Shown one piece after another: positions 12,047-22,500 of a DNA stretch of 26,035 bases. Source of the DNA: Acanthaster planci. Lineage: Eukaryota; Echinodermata; Asteroidea; Valvatida; Acanthasteridae. The stretch is from the NCBI RefSeq assembly GCF_001949145.1, contig NW_019091768.1, positions 46,497 through 72,531 on the forward strand, written 5' to 3'. The notes under the pieces are model-generated. The model was not told the DNA's origin. It saw nothing but the letters and a program-made list of their open reading frames with translations, and searched no databases. Each line of letters opens with the position of its first letter. Position 1 is the first letter of the stretch. A program made the translations under genes and the position numbers.

Positions 12047-12627
12047 TGTGATTCAATAAATATCATTTACTTCACCCATTTAGTTCTCCACCTGACCACC
12101 ATTTTGTTCCTTTGGCGACGATAACGAGGCCTTTGATCAATGACAGGAACGATATTGGCATTGGTCATTTGTAAGTACATATGTCCGTTCATGTTGTTGC
12201 GAAAGAAAATGGACCAATAATACTTCCGTTCCCAATGAAACCTACCGAAACTGTCAGCTTATGTCTGTCATCACTGCGTTGATAATCAAAATCAAGTGGT
12301 CGCTGGCCACGGGGACGATATTCTCTGATGTGGGTACTCACAGAAGCATTCAAGGCAAATCCTGACTCGTCTCCAATAAACAAATCTTCATGGAAACGTG
12401 CATGTTGGCCAAGGAGCCACTGGCAAAACTATAATCGTACCTGATGATCACGTGGAAGAAGCTGGTGTTTAACCTTTTGGTAGGGGTGGAAGCATGAATC
12501 CAAGCGACTAATTCTGTTGAATGTAGCAGAGGGTAACCCAAGTCCATTACGACGACAGCTCAACCTCTGGGCTCTTTCATCTCCTGCCTGCTGATTCGCT
12601 AGAGCATTTTGAACAGCTTGGATGTTG

Positions 12628-12731
12628 GCAGCACGTCTTCCAGATCTTCGGCGCCCAGATCCTTCTTTGTTTTGGTTGTGAGTTTTTCCTGTTACATTGT
12701 ACTTCTGTACATTTTTGTAAACTGTTGCTCA
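12628..12731. repeat. 104-bp direct duplicate, left of the gap
   Basis: This stretch, from GCAGCACGTCTTCC to ACTGTTGCTCA, is identical to 13231-13334, immediately right of the N run. Identity on both sides of a gap is the signature of two contig ends that overlap but were not merged. Confidence 0.9.
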
Positions 12732-13230
12732 NNNNNNNNNNNNNNNNNNNNNNNNNNNNNNNNNNNNNNNNNNNNNNNNNNNNNNNNNNNNNNNNNNNNN
12801 NNNNNNNNNNNNNNNNNNNNNNNNNNNNNNNNNNNNNNNNNNNNNNNNNNNNNNNNNNNNNNNNNNNNNNNNNNNNNNNNNNNNNNNNNNNNNNNNNNNN
12901 NNNNNNNNNNNNNNNNNNNNNNNNNNNNNNNNNNNNNNNNNNNNNNNNNNNNNNNNNNNNNNNNNNNNNNNNNNNNNNNNNNNNNNNNNNNNNNNNNNNN
13001 NNNNNNNNNNNNNNNNNNNNNNNNNNNNNNNNNNNNNNNNNNNNNNNNNNNNNNNNNNNNNNNNNNNNNNNNNNNNNNNNNNNNNNNNNNNNNNNNNNNN
13101 NNNNNNNNNNNNNNNNNNNNNNNNNNNNNNNNNNNNNNNNNNNNNNNNNNNNNNNNNNNNNNNNNNNNNNNNNNNNNNNNNNNNNNNNNNNNNNNNNNNN
13201 NNNNNNNNNNNNNNNNNNNNNNNNNNNNNN
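12732..13230. other. Assembly gap (499 N)
   Basis: A run of N with no sequence information. Any reading frame drawn through it is meaningless. The flanking identical 104-mers suggest the true distance is zero or negative. Confidence 0.95.
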
Positions 13231-13334
13231 GCAGCACGTCTTCCAGATCTTCGGCGCCCAGATCCTTCTTTGTTTTGGTTGTGAGTTTTTCCTGTTACAT
13301 TGTACTTCTGTACATTTTTGTAAACTGTTGCTCA
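13231..13334. repeat. 104-bp direct duplicate, right of the gap
   Basis: Exact copy of 12628-12731. It encodes, on the minus strand, the same transposase segment (KNVQKYNVTGKTHNQ and following residues), so only one copy can belong to a real gene. Confidence 0.9.
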
Positions 13335-13696
13335 TGATGGACATCGTACATTTGGATATTCTTGACGAAACCTTTGCAGGACCTCTGCAAGACTCTGACT
13401 TCGATGGAAATCTCTTACCAAAAATGACCTTTGCTGGGGGGTGTACTGCGGTCTGACCATCTTGTTTCATTGATTTCAGCTCTAAAGAATGAGGGGTGGC
13501 ACGGCCGGCCCTCCAATTTATGCCACTGCAAACATTCTGCAAATTTTGTCGTCCAGTGGTATGCAGAGAAATCAAACAAATGAACACCAAGTTGCCATTC
13601 TCATTACTTGTGCAAGCAACGTTTATGCGGGGATTTGTAGGTGGGAAGAGACGAAGTTAAAACAAACCTTCCAAGATACTCCAAGGAACAAAGCAA

Positions 13697-13918
13697 ATAC
13701 CATACTTGCTTTTCTGGACTTTTGATCCAATTCTGAACAAAGTGAACAAGTGTTTGCGCAAGCCAATTTTTGAGCAATTTAGAAAAAAAGCTCCTGGTCA
13801 CTTAGGCATGAAAGTCTGACAAGTTCATGACAGCATGATGCTCCGATCAACCCATGCAGGAGAAGAGATTTTCAGAAAATGTTCACATTTTTATTTTGCA
13901 GTTAATTTTCTGACTGTA
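13697..13918 (-). repeat. Right terminal inverted repeat of the Tc1-like element
   Basis: The inverted partner of 11817-12046, ending CTGACTGTA next to a TA target dinucleotide. Both repeats are far longer than the 20-30 bp of classic mariner and match the long-TIR layout of some Tc1-like families. Confidence 0.8.
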
Positions 13919-13924
13919 TAATTT

Positions 13925-14480
13925 GTTTTGATACACCCTGTATGAGGAAGTTTGTAGTTTACTCTGTACCTCAGTATAGCCTCAAACCATTTCCTGAACT
14001 ATTTACATTTTCGACGAGACAGTTTGATAACTGCGGATCAAGAATATTGGATGTCGTTGATTATTACTGAAGTCTTTAATAATTTTTCAGACCTATAGAA
14101 GCTAAGTTTCATTAGTTAACGTTTTCTGCACGAACTCTACGTAAAATGGTCACAAGCCAGAAAGAGGCCCAAACCTTAGTGCAAATTCAGGATTAAAATG
14201 AGGTTAGTTTGGTGTGAGGGGGCTACACACATTGTTTTGTTTCTTTAGGTTTGTTTATAGCATAATTGCCATATACACACTTTGTTAGTCTATCTTGTCA
14301 TCGTGTTCCATAGATCATATTGGATTGCATTATTTTACTAAAAGTAACAACGAAACAAGAGGTTCGGTGTCTGTGTCTAACAGAGCATAGGGCTTTTCTG
14401 CATTTTTAAGTTTGAGAGAATGCAATCGGCACACCTGCAAACGATGACATATGCTGAAAAATGTGTCTATAAAAATGTAC
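13925..14480. other. Intergenic stretch, nothing recognised
   Basis: Sequence between the transposon's right end and the palindrome array. No open frame, repeat or regulatory pattern that I can support. Confidence 0.6.
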
Positions 14481-14482
14481 AT

Positions 14483-16290
14483 GATGATATCATTATGGTG
14501 TTCTTATCAGTTTCACCTATGACACATCCCAGTCTACCTACATACAAAAATTAATATTGGGATCTACTTTTTTATTCAACCTTAAAATATTCACCTTGAA
14601 GATGACACTTTTAAAATGACACCTTTAAATGATGCCATATATACCCGTAACTAAGAGGTGACCTTTAATTTAAACCACCAGACCTCGTTGTTCCTACATA
14701 TGTACCAAGCTTAAACCTTACCAGTATCAAAATTCTCTAGTTGTAGGACAGTTAAAAAGTATGCGCCTTTCAGATGGTGTCTCTCAACCCCTAGTGACCC
14801 TATTTTTACATTTCTTGAATTCTCATCTATAACATATCCTCGGCTATATGCATACACAAACTAAATCAAATCAGACTCATAATTCTCTAGTTATACAACA
14901 TGAAGTTGTATCTCTATAAGATGATGTAATGTGACGTCTTAACGTAACCTGACTAATCACGCAAAATACGTCCACAAACATGTAAGAAATAAATCGAATA
15001 GGACTCAAACGTCCTGCAGCGTCAAAATTATCATGAGAAAGGTTACTCCTCATGACCTGTGATGATGTCATCGTGACTTAACCCAGCTTTCATTTATAAC
15101 GCATCCTACTTTGAGAATGCCGAGTTTCATCCGAGTTGGACATTTGGCTCTGGAGATACTGGCCTGCAAATACAGCTTTGGATGAGTGTCACGTGACTTT
15201 TGCTGTTGCCGACTTGCTGTGGCGATCTCAACTCTTCCTAAGAAAAGTCACGCCTAATTAGTAATAGCCGTTCCTTTGTGTAACATACTGATGGAGAAGG
15301 ATGGGAAAATGACAGGAGTCGCCCCGGTCAATCTGTTTTTATATAATATTAAAATCAATAATACATGACCTAATGAAGTCATCATTACATCACCTACATT
15401 TATCTCGAGCGAAAGTTCTATCAACCTTTCGTGGTGACTGTTTTATATTTAAACCGTCCTCTTTGGTGACGGTCACCGTTGACAAACTCGCCAACAATAA
15501 TGATAAATATTCAGAAAGTACTAAAAATCAATGGATGAGGTTATGACAACCTATCTTTTCAAACATGAGTTGGGGCCCGACTATCTACGTACCCAAAGAA
15601 TTTCATGTCGTCCGGACTTTTTCTAGTGTGTACAATATAAAAATCGTGTTTTTTGATGACGTCATCATGACGCCAACACATTTTCCAAATAACTCAAATA
15701 TCCACTAAGCCTACTCGAGGTATTGCAAAAATCATTTGAATAAAACCTTGTTTTGTTCAGGAAATACGTCGAGAGGAAGGATACAAACTAAAAACTGACA
15801 AAAATCATAAGAAATCAGCTGATGATGTCATTATAACGTCCAAATTTTCGTCTACAACACAACTTGTTTCGTATTTGTACCAAGATGTACTCACAATCAG
15901 ACGTATTGTTTTGGAGTTATAAGCTTCCAAAGAATTCAACTTTTAGGGCTTGTCACATGACAAGTGATGACGTCGTTATGACGACTGTCTTTGAGGACCA
16001 TCCTTGGGTGATTGTCTGCTTATGTGCCAAGTTTGAAGTCAATCAGCTTTAGCAAAGTGCCAAAGTTGGTAGGTCAAAAATCGGTGCAAGTAAAAATCCG
16101 GAAATAACGTGTTAATGTAAAAAATAGGTCTTTTGTCTCAAAATTCAGCCTGGGTTGTTCAGTGTTTTTCAAACAAAGTATGGTGATCAAAAGCATGTCT
16201 TTTCGAATTCAATCAATACCAGCTTTTGTATTTTGAAAGGGGTTTCTAGCGCCGAAAAAGCATTTTGATGACGCCGGTCATGTTTCGGCC
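14483..16290. repeat. Decayed array of CRE-like palindromes with about 150-bp periodicity
   Basis: Variants of GATGACGTCATCATGACG occur at about 14483, 14920, 15061, 15373, 15655, 15821, 15966 and 16267. The gaps (437, 141, 312, 282, 166, 145, 301) are close to whole multiples of about 150. Between them recur weak cousins of a second block: TATAACACATCC-like words, then ATGCC/AAGTTTCAT-like words and GTTCTGGAGATAC-like words. I read this as an old tandem repeat with eroded units. No coding frame is supported. The core TGACGTCA equals the cAMP-response element, but that may be chance. Confidence 0.5.
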
Positions 16291-16299
16291 AGATCAAAA

Positions 16300-17800
16300 T
16301 TGCCTCGAATCCAGTATCAGGTACACTGACGTGTACAACGGGATATTGCACAATCGAACATTTCTTACCCCCTTAACCCCCAATTTTCCTCAAAAAAGCA
16401 AAAGAAAAAACATGCAGTGTGTCTGTGGCACTATTTATTGATTTCACTAAGGCAAAACAAAGAGCTCACGAGATGACTTTGTTTGTGACCAGGTGGAAGG
16501 GTCCTATACACTTACCAATAGCGTCAACAGAACAAATAGAAAGACTTTTCCTAAGTGGAAAAGCCTAAAAGCTTAGCGACCCGACATATTATTTGTTGGG
16601 GAAATACAGATGGATTCGACCTCATAATTATTTCGACCAGTATGTAACATCTATAGGTCAAACAGACATTCAACTCTTCGGGAAATATATTGCAAGTAAG
16701 TCTTTATTCAGAAACTGTGAAATAAAAAATTGGTGACAAGACAGACTTCGGATCAGTTTGAAACTATTAAGTGCGTATTTGCTTTACTATTACGTGCCCA
16801 TATGCTTTGCTCTATTTTAAGAATTTTACCTCATTGAGGCTGAATTATTTCGACGTTAGTCTGCATAGCTTTACAACGTTTTTATTAATGGCCATTCCAA
16901 AAACTGTATTATAGCAGGTTTGATACCGAAGTAATACGAATAGCAACGAATTGCGTCCTTTCAGTATGGCTGAAAATGATAATCCAACAATGATGATTTG
17001 ACTTTGTTTTTTTGTCAACTAAAATCGTTAAAAGTACTTTTTGTTTACTTGTAAGGTTTTTAAGTTCAATTTTCAAATATCTGAATCTTCTGCTTATACC
17101 CGACAAGAATCTATTTACTGTTATTATATCGGTAAAATAGTATTGAGCTATTCTCTTGCTTTTTTCCTTTAGATATCTGCATCTATTCAGCATGTGTGCC
17201 ATTTGAGCAATAACCGTAAAACTGAATAGTGTACACTTGAATAAATCGAATGTTCTTCTGTTTCACTGGCAATTTAAGATCTGACTTCAACCTTGTGTCG
17301 CCGAATAATTCACCTCCGACATAGATTCAGTTTGGTTGTTAGCTGTCCAATTTCTCTCCCAAGCTAAGACAAAAATGATCACCAAGGTTTAGGCTTAATG
17401 AAACAATACCAATTTTTTCCATATAATTATAATCGTTTAAGAAAGTAACAAATGTTTCGAAATAAATCTTGGACTACATGTAAAAACTTAAAAGAAAATA
17501 ATAATGCAATCGTACGATGCAGTATTTTTGCCTGAATGAGACAAAACACCTTCTTTTTTGAGATGCAAGACTTCGGATTTGACTATTTACCCTGAAGCAG
17601 GGTGCTTCACAGTCGGTTAAACAATTATGGACCTAAAGTTTCGACAGATCAAGAAAAGCGTGGCAAAACTAACAAAATGTAATAACACTGAAAACTACTG
17701 GGCTATTAATTTCTAGGAAAGCGCGTAGGCATTGCAGCTTTGCTAACAGGATAGCGAATTTAGGACAAGACACATTGAAAAATGCGACACGTTCAAAATG
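16300..17800. other. Intergenic stretch, nothing recognised
   Basis: AT-rich sequence between the palindrome array and the 3' end of galectin B. One open frame on the minus strand (17202-16909, 97 codons) has no recognisable motif and no splice context. Confidence 0.6.
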
Positions 17801-17808
17801 CTCTTTAC

Positions 17809-17814
17809 TTTATT
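17809..17814 (-). terminator. Polyadenylation signal AATAAA of galectin B
   Basis: AATAAA on the minus strand begins 63 bases past the galectin B stop codon. This spacing is plausible for a short 3' untranslated region. A GT-containing stretch follows within 20 bases. Confidence 0.55.
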
Positions 17815-17876
17815 ACAACGTAATTGGTTATCCCTCTCTTCCTTTTTCTTCATATTTTTCAATCTGTCGGTGGCAA

Positions 17877-19512
17877 TTAGTCAATATCAATTTCATGGAT
17901 GGTGACGTCACCGGCCACTTTCATTGACTTGACCCCCTGCACGTCATGGCGGTGGTTGTAGTCGATCACGTGGTGTCCATCCACCTGCACACGCATGCAC
18001 TTCCTCATGCACAAGATGGTAACCTGGGCGGTGGAAACAAACCAGCCCCGAGAGGGTTATAATTAGGCTGAGCACAACCCACATCTTCATTGTTAATGTC
18101 TGAAACGAAGTGTGTCTCATGCGAGTTTTCTGCTTGTTCTGATGTCTGTCACGGTCTCAAGTAAAAGAAAATAAGCCCTAACGCTGGTATTTGGCCCGTT
18201 AGTTTTCTCACGTGAAGTTGCTAACTTAAGGGGGAGAGGCATAGGGGTACATGTCCTTCCCCCACTCGAGGCCTGTGCCCCTTCAGCCCGCTGACAGCTC
18301 AGAAGTTGGAAAATGAAAAGGAATCTGGTGATGGTCCCACTTGGTCAACTGTGCCTGAACCCACTGAGTGTAAAATCAGGCCGCCCTTGTGCCCACCTAT
18401 AAAATGTACCCTAACACGTCACTGCTCCCATGTGCAATTCTGAATGTGTAATACATTTCATGCTACTTACTCCACCATCCACTTAAATGTCTCGACAAAT
18501 ACATCTCAAAAACTACCGGATAATATCAACAAAAAGCTGTTTATGAGAAAGGGGAGGGGCTTCATTCCCATATGACTGTCATTCAACGGCAGCAAAACCC
18601 CTAACACTAACGATTCAGGTAGGCCTAATCGATGTTAATTATAAAATGCTGGAGCCTATTGCTTATAAGTCCTACTGATGGCTTTATTGCCCAGTCAAAA
18701 TGCTCACCTCGTGCGTGCCATCGGGCGCAAAGGGAAATGCACCGTCCCTCTCCTCTCCTCCCCAATTCCCGCCAGACAGGGAGTTGCGCACAATGACGCG
18801 ATCTGGGAACCGTGGATTGAAGTGCAGGGCAATATCATCCTGTTGGGGACCGAAGTAAGCTCCATTCAGGTTGATGGCAAACCTGTGAGATAGCAAAGTG
18901 TCGATTGTGTTGAGACGTAAAGGTAATGACAATAGTAAATTCAGAACCCTTTTACGTTTGGAGGGCCAAAATGTGGGGGGTTTTTTTGGGGCGGGGCCGG
19001 GGGATTCGAAAATTTTATTTAATCTCTTATGGCCTACTGAGGACCTTCGTCACATGTAGGGGATTTTTACACACTGATAAAAGGGTATGAAATAGCTAAA
19101 GAAATCTCCGCTCTCTCCTTATGACAAATTGTGATAATATTTTTCATGGTGGAGCAATTATTTGCCACTATTCTTTCACAATTTCACTGGTGTCATTTCA
19201 AACTTATCTATGACAAGCAAAATCGGCCATGACCCCTTCCCGGCGCAGAGAGCACTACAGTCTCGAAAGCACTTTGTATTGTACATGGCGATTTACTTAA
19301 TAAACACCACTAGTGTGCTCGGTCTCGTATTACGGTCAAACTTAAACTGTATTTGAACCCTAAAAATGTGATTTATAGATTTTAATTAATTTCGTTTCTC
19401 TAATCGGCACCGATCTTCACCTGTTAGGATCAGGGTGCACAGTCAGCTTCACCGTGATCATTGTGCCGTATTGCAGGCCAGATGCTCCGATTGGGCCAAC
19501 GTAGGGAGTCGG
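17877..19512 (-). other. Galectin B C-terminal CRD (F3-type), last three exons
   Basis: Exon at 19512-19421 (92 nt, one codon longer than in galectin A) encodes PYVGPIGASGLQYG, with the usual PGG loop replaced by GAS. Exon at 18882-18708 carries LHFNPRF, WGGEERD and FPFAPDG and stops at GTHE. The last exon (18023-17877, 147 nt, the same length as in galectin A) starts VTILCMRKCM and ends EIDID plus stop. The junction lies in strand F3. The sugar-binding residues are canonical, unlike galectin A's C-CRD. Confidence 0.87.
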
Positions 19513-22500
19513 CTACAAGAGGAAGCAGAAGAAAGTGTTTGGTGGTGAAAGAGGCCACAATAGCACTATGGAGGGAAGGTGGCAGGTTGCTGGTTGTAGC
19601 GAGTTTGTTTCTGCATTCAACTGGGTCATAGTCCCTGATTGGGTTACGATCACTGACTGGAAAGCCATGTACAAATCCGGCAAGATCCCCTTCAAACAAG
19701 TTATGCCCAAACAATATGAGAGCAACGGGACTTCCGCAACATTGGAGGTATTTACACACTTGCATTGTCACCTGTAGGCATGCCAATGGTGCATGTGATT
19801 ATGGTAGTGCTGGTCGTGTGATGCTGGTGTACTGCTGGTAATGATGACGACGATGAAGAGGTGAACAGGAACATGAAGAGGGAGTGACAGCGATTACAAT
19901 GTCAAAGATAATTGGGCATTCATGGTGGAGATCATCTTTTCTGTTTTGTGGGATTTTCCCCATTCAGGCCTATGGTCATTATTTCCTCCAGCTCGTATGG
20001 TATGAAACACTCTGACCTGAATATCGAACACTTACCGGATCATGAATGTGAATCCCCGACTGTCCGAGTAGGAGTGCCTAAAGCCAGCGTTGGAACAAGA
20101 AAGTTTAATCAGAAGGGTTAATCTTTCCTAGATTCAAAATTTAAAAAAATAATTAGCCACCGACAAAATATAATGGAAAGTTAACGTCTAAATCTTCATG
20201 AAGCTCCAAATATAGGTGAACTGTATATGTGTCACTACTATATATCCAAGGAAAATGGTCATATATTATGTTCTTTCAGAGGCAGAGGCTAAAGGTCCAT
20301 TTTGAAAGGCCCATACGGGATAGGAGCCGGTCTTTTCCAAAGGAGGCAGGTCAGGAATGGAATGTGGGCGGTGAACAGATCTTTATCTTGGGAAATTCCT
20401 CAACGACGTAGAAAGATACTCAGCTAGCTACAATAACAACTTACAGCGGAGGGTGGATGAAAACGAATGCTCGAAATCTCGACGTCACCTGCCACGGCAA
20501 CGGCTTTTATCTCCTGCAGGTTAACGCGATGCTTGTAATCCAAATAGTGACGGCCATTAACTGCCACCTTTGAACACGCAAAACATGCATGTCACTTAGC
20601 ATCTCTAATGTTACAAATCAATGTCCCAATGTCATTGAAAACGGTTACTCTCTCTCCATCTAATCACAGCATTCCATGCATTCTTTCAAGTTAGCGCTGA
20701 ATCTATTGAAAAGCCAACCTCCGAAAATATTTCTGTGAGTTTACGCAATTTACTTAAAGACTGACGGCTTTTATACTGTAACGGACAATTGTATAGCCTT
20801 TTTCAGGTTTTTTGCCATGTTAATCTTTCGTACGCCGCCGGCGGCGCTGAGGGCCGCCGGCGGCGTGGGGGCGTTGTGGTTTGGCGGGCGCGGGAGGGAA
20901 ATTGGAAAAGTGCCAGGGCGGCCTTAGAAACTGTTATACATTGTGATACATGCTGTGTTTTTGTAGAGCTCGAGTGTCACGTAAGCAGTTGTTGTTGTTG
21001 TTCTGACGGCCGTTTGGAAGGTCGTGCACCGAGTTTGGTGAATAAAACAAATAAATTCGTTTTGGAAGTCCTGTATCTGCCCCCCTCTTTTGCGTTACCG
21101 GGTTTTGAGGGAAAATAGCACCCAGGTCTACGCTACAATACTATACGTGCGATTAGTTATTTTACCGTGTTATGTACACTCTCACTACAGCGGAAACTTA
21201 TAATGTTGACAAGAAAACATGTTTTGCCCGAGTTTCTGTGACGACCGACAAATCACTTGTCAAAGGAACGAGTTTTCATCTTGTCAGTATGATCATTTAG
21301 TTTTGCCCTTCACCAGCCTAATGTATTATTCACTGTGTTTTCAGTGTTTCCGAGAGCTTATGAAGAAAATAGGATAGTTAGTTCGAAAGCAGTTAACTGT
21401 TAATGAAATTTGTCAACATCTTGTTTGCATGAAAAAGGGCACTTTCCGTTTTCCACCAACAAGAGCTACACCTGTAGTTTCGTTTCATTGTAATAATCTT
21501 GTGTTGTTTTTCCACTCTGAAAAAGAATAGTTCTTGTCATCGTGACCAGAAATCACACATGGAATGCTTTCACTGCAAATACGTTGATTTTATGATACTA
21601 CACCCCCTTTACATGCAGTTGTTGCTCATGGGGCCTTTAAGCATTTCAGTTCCTCTTGCATCACATCTTGTCTTGAATGCGCTTTCATTGTAGTTTCTTT
21701 CTTTCAGTCAGTCGGTCGGTCAGTCAGTCAAAGTTTTCTTTTTCACCTTAAACTCATCCCCCTCGCACAGGATGACGAGTTCGAAGGTTTTTCCCTGGTC
21801 GAAAGGAAAGTTGTCTTGGTGACGCTCTTCAGACTGCCAACTCCCGCCCGTCTTTGTGTTGCAAACCACGTAGTTCTGGCTCCCTTCGAAGCGGGGATTG
21901 AAGTGAAAGGCGACATCGGCTACACCAGTGCCAACCTCACTCTGAAGATTCACGTGAAACCTACACAACCATCATATTTATAGTCGTTGGAGGAAAATAT
22001 TATCTACATTTTTCTGTTTTGGTTAGCAAAGGAGAAAAAACTGCCCCATATAGTTTGGGACTTTTATGTGACTCTAAATGAAACGAGACAAGGGTTTAAT
22101 GAACGTCTTTTAACAGTACAAAGACAGCTTATGCAAGTAGTACACAAACAAAGCTTGTGTTTTCAAAAATCCAACAACGACTACGGAACAACGACGACAG
22201 CAACAACAAAAACGACAACGACGACGACGACAACAACAACAAAAACATTACTCCACTTTGTGTTCGTAATCATCCAAGATAAGTACTGTTTCACATACTG
22301 TTTGTAAAATAAACTCATATTGGCCTACAGTTTTAATCTAGCGACCCAATGAGAAAACAGTCTCGTAGCCAAGGTACTAGACACCCCTTAGAAAATAGAC
22401 TTTCATCCCGTTCCAGTTAATGAAAACAATCATAGACTATGACAAGACATCACTATTTTGCTTCCAGGGTCCTCCTGCTTTTAATTAAAAATATTTGCAA

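Larger units (their letters stand above)
12085..13460 (-). pseudogene. Broken DDE transposase of IS630/Tc1 type with DUF4817-like N-terminus
   Basis: Starting at the ATG at 13460-13458, the frame reads MVRPQYTPQQRSFLVRDFHR, typical of the N-terminal helix-turn-helix (DUF4817) found in many invertebrate transposases. Across the duplicated sequence it continues with GSGRRRSGRRAANIQAVQNA, then RRNGLGLPSATFNRISRLD, then FIGDESGFALN with the first catalytic Asp, then STHIREYRPRGQRPLDFDY and KLTVSVGFIGNGSIIGPF. A TGA follows RCPS, a TAG interrupts VRL/FCQWLL, and a one-base frameshift precedes NNMNGHMYLQM. The region with the second Asp and final Glu/Asp is absent: the frame decays right before the left TIR. 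The protein would be inactive. The N run falls inside the gene. Confidence 0.8.
11817..13918 (-). mobile_element. Tc1/mariner (IS630)-like transposon, inactive
   Basis: Both ends are marked by TA duplications (11815-11816 and 13919-13920) next to CACAGTCAG ... CTGACTGTA termini. Long terminal inverted repeats occupy about 11817-12046 and 13697-13918. A minus-strand transposase remnant lies between them. Apparent length is 2,102 bp, but removing the N run (499) and one copy of the 104-bp duplication leaves 1,499 bp, a normal size for this superfamily. Right of the element the host sequence has TTTTGATACACCCTGTA, a terminus-like word of related elements that may be a nested relic. Confidence 0.8.

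Noticed and set aside
12577-13590. Long open frames drawn across the N run
   Set aside because: They are open only because N codons are not stops. The real content is the broken transposase in another frame.
19430-19786. 118-codon open frame, minus strand
   Set aside because: Overlaps the galectin B exon at 19512-19421 in another frame and runs through its intron. No family resemblance.
19766-19845. His-rich frame (HYHNHMHHWHAY) as the galectin B linker exon
   Set aside because: The frame ends at a GTGACA donor in the wrong phase for splicing to the next exon, and the in-phase alternative meets a stop.
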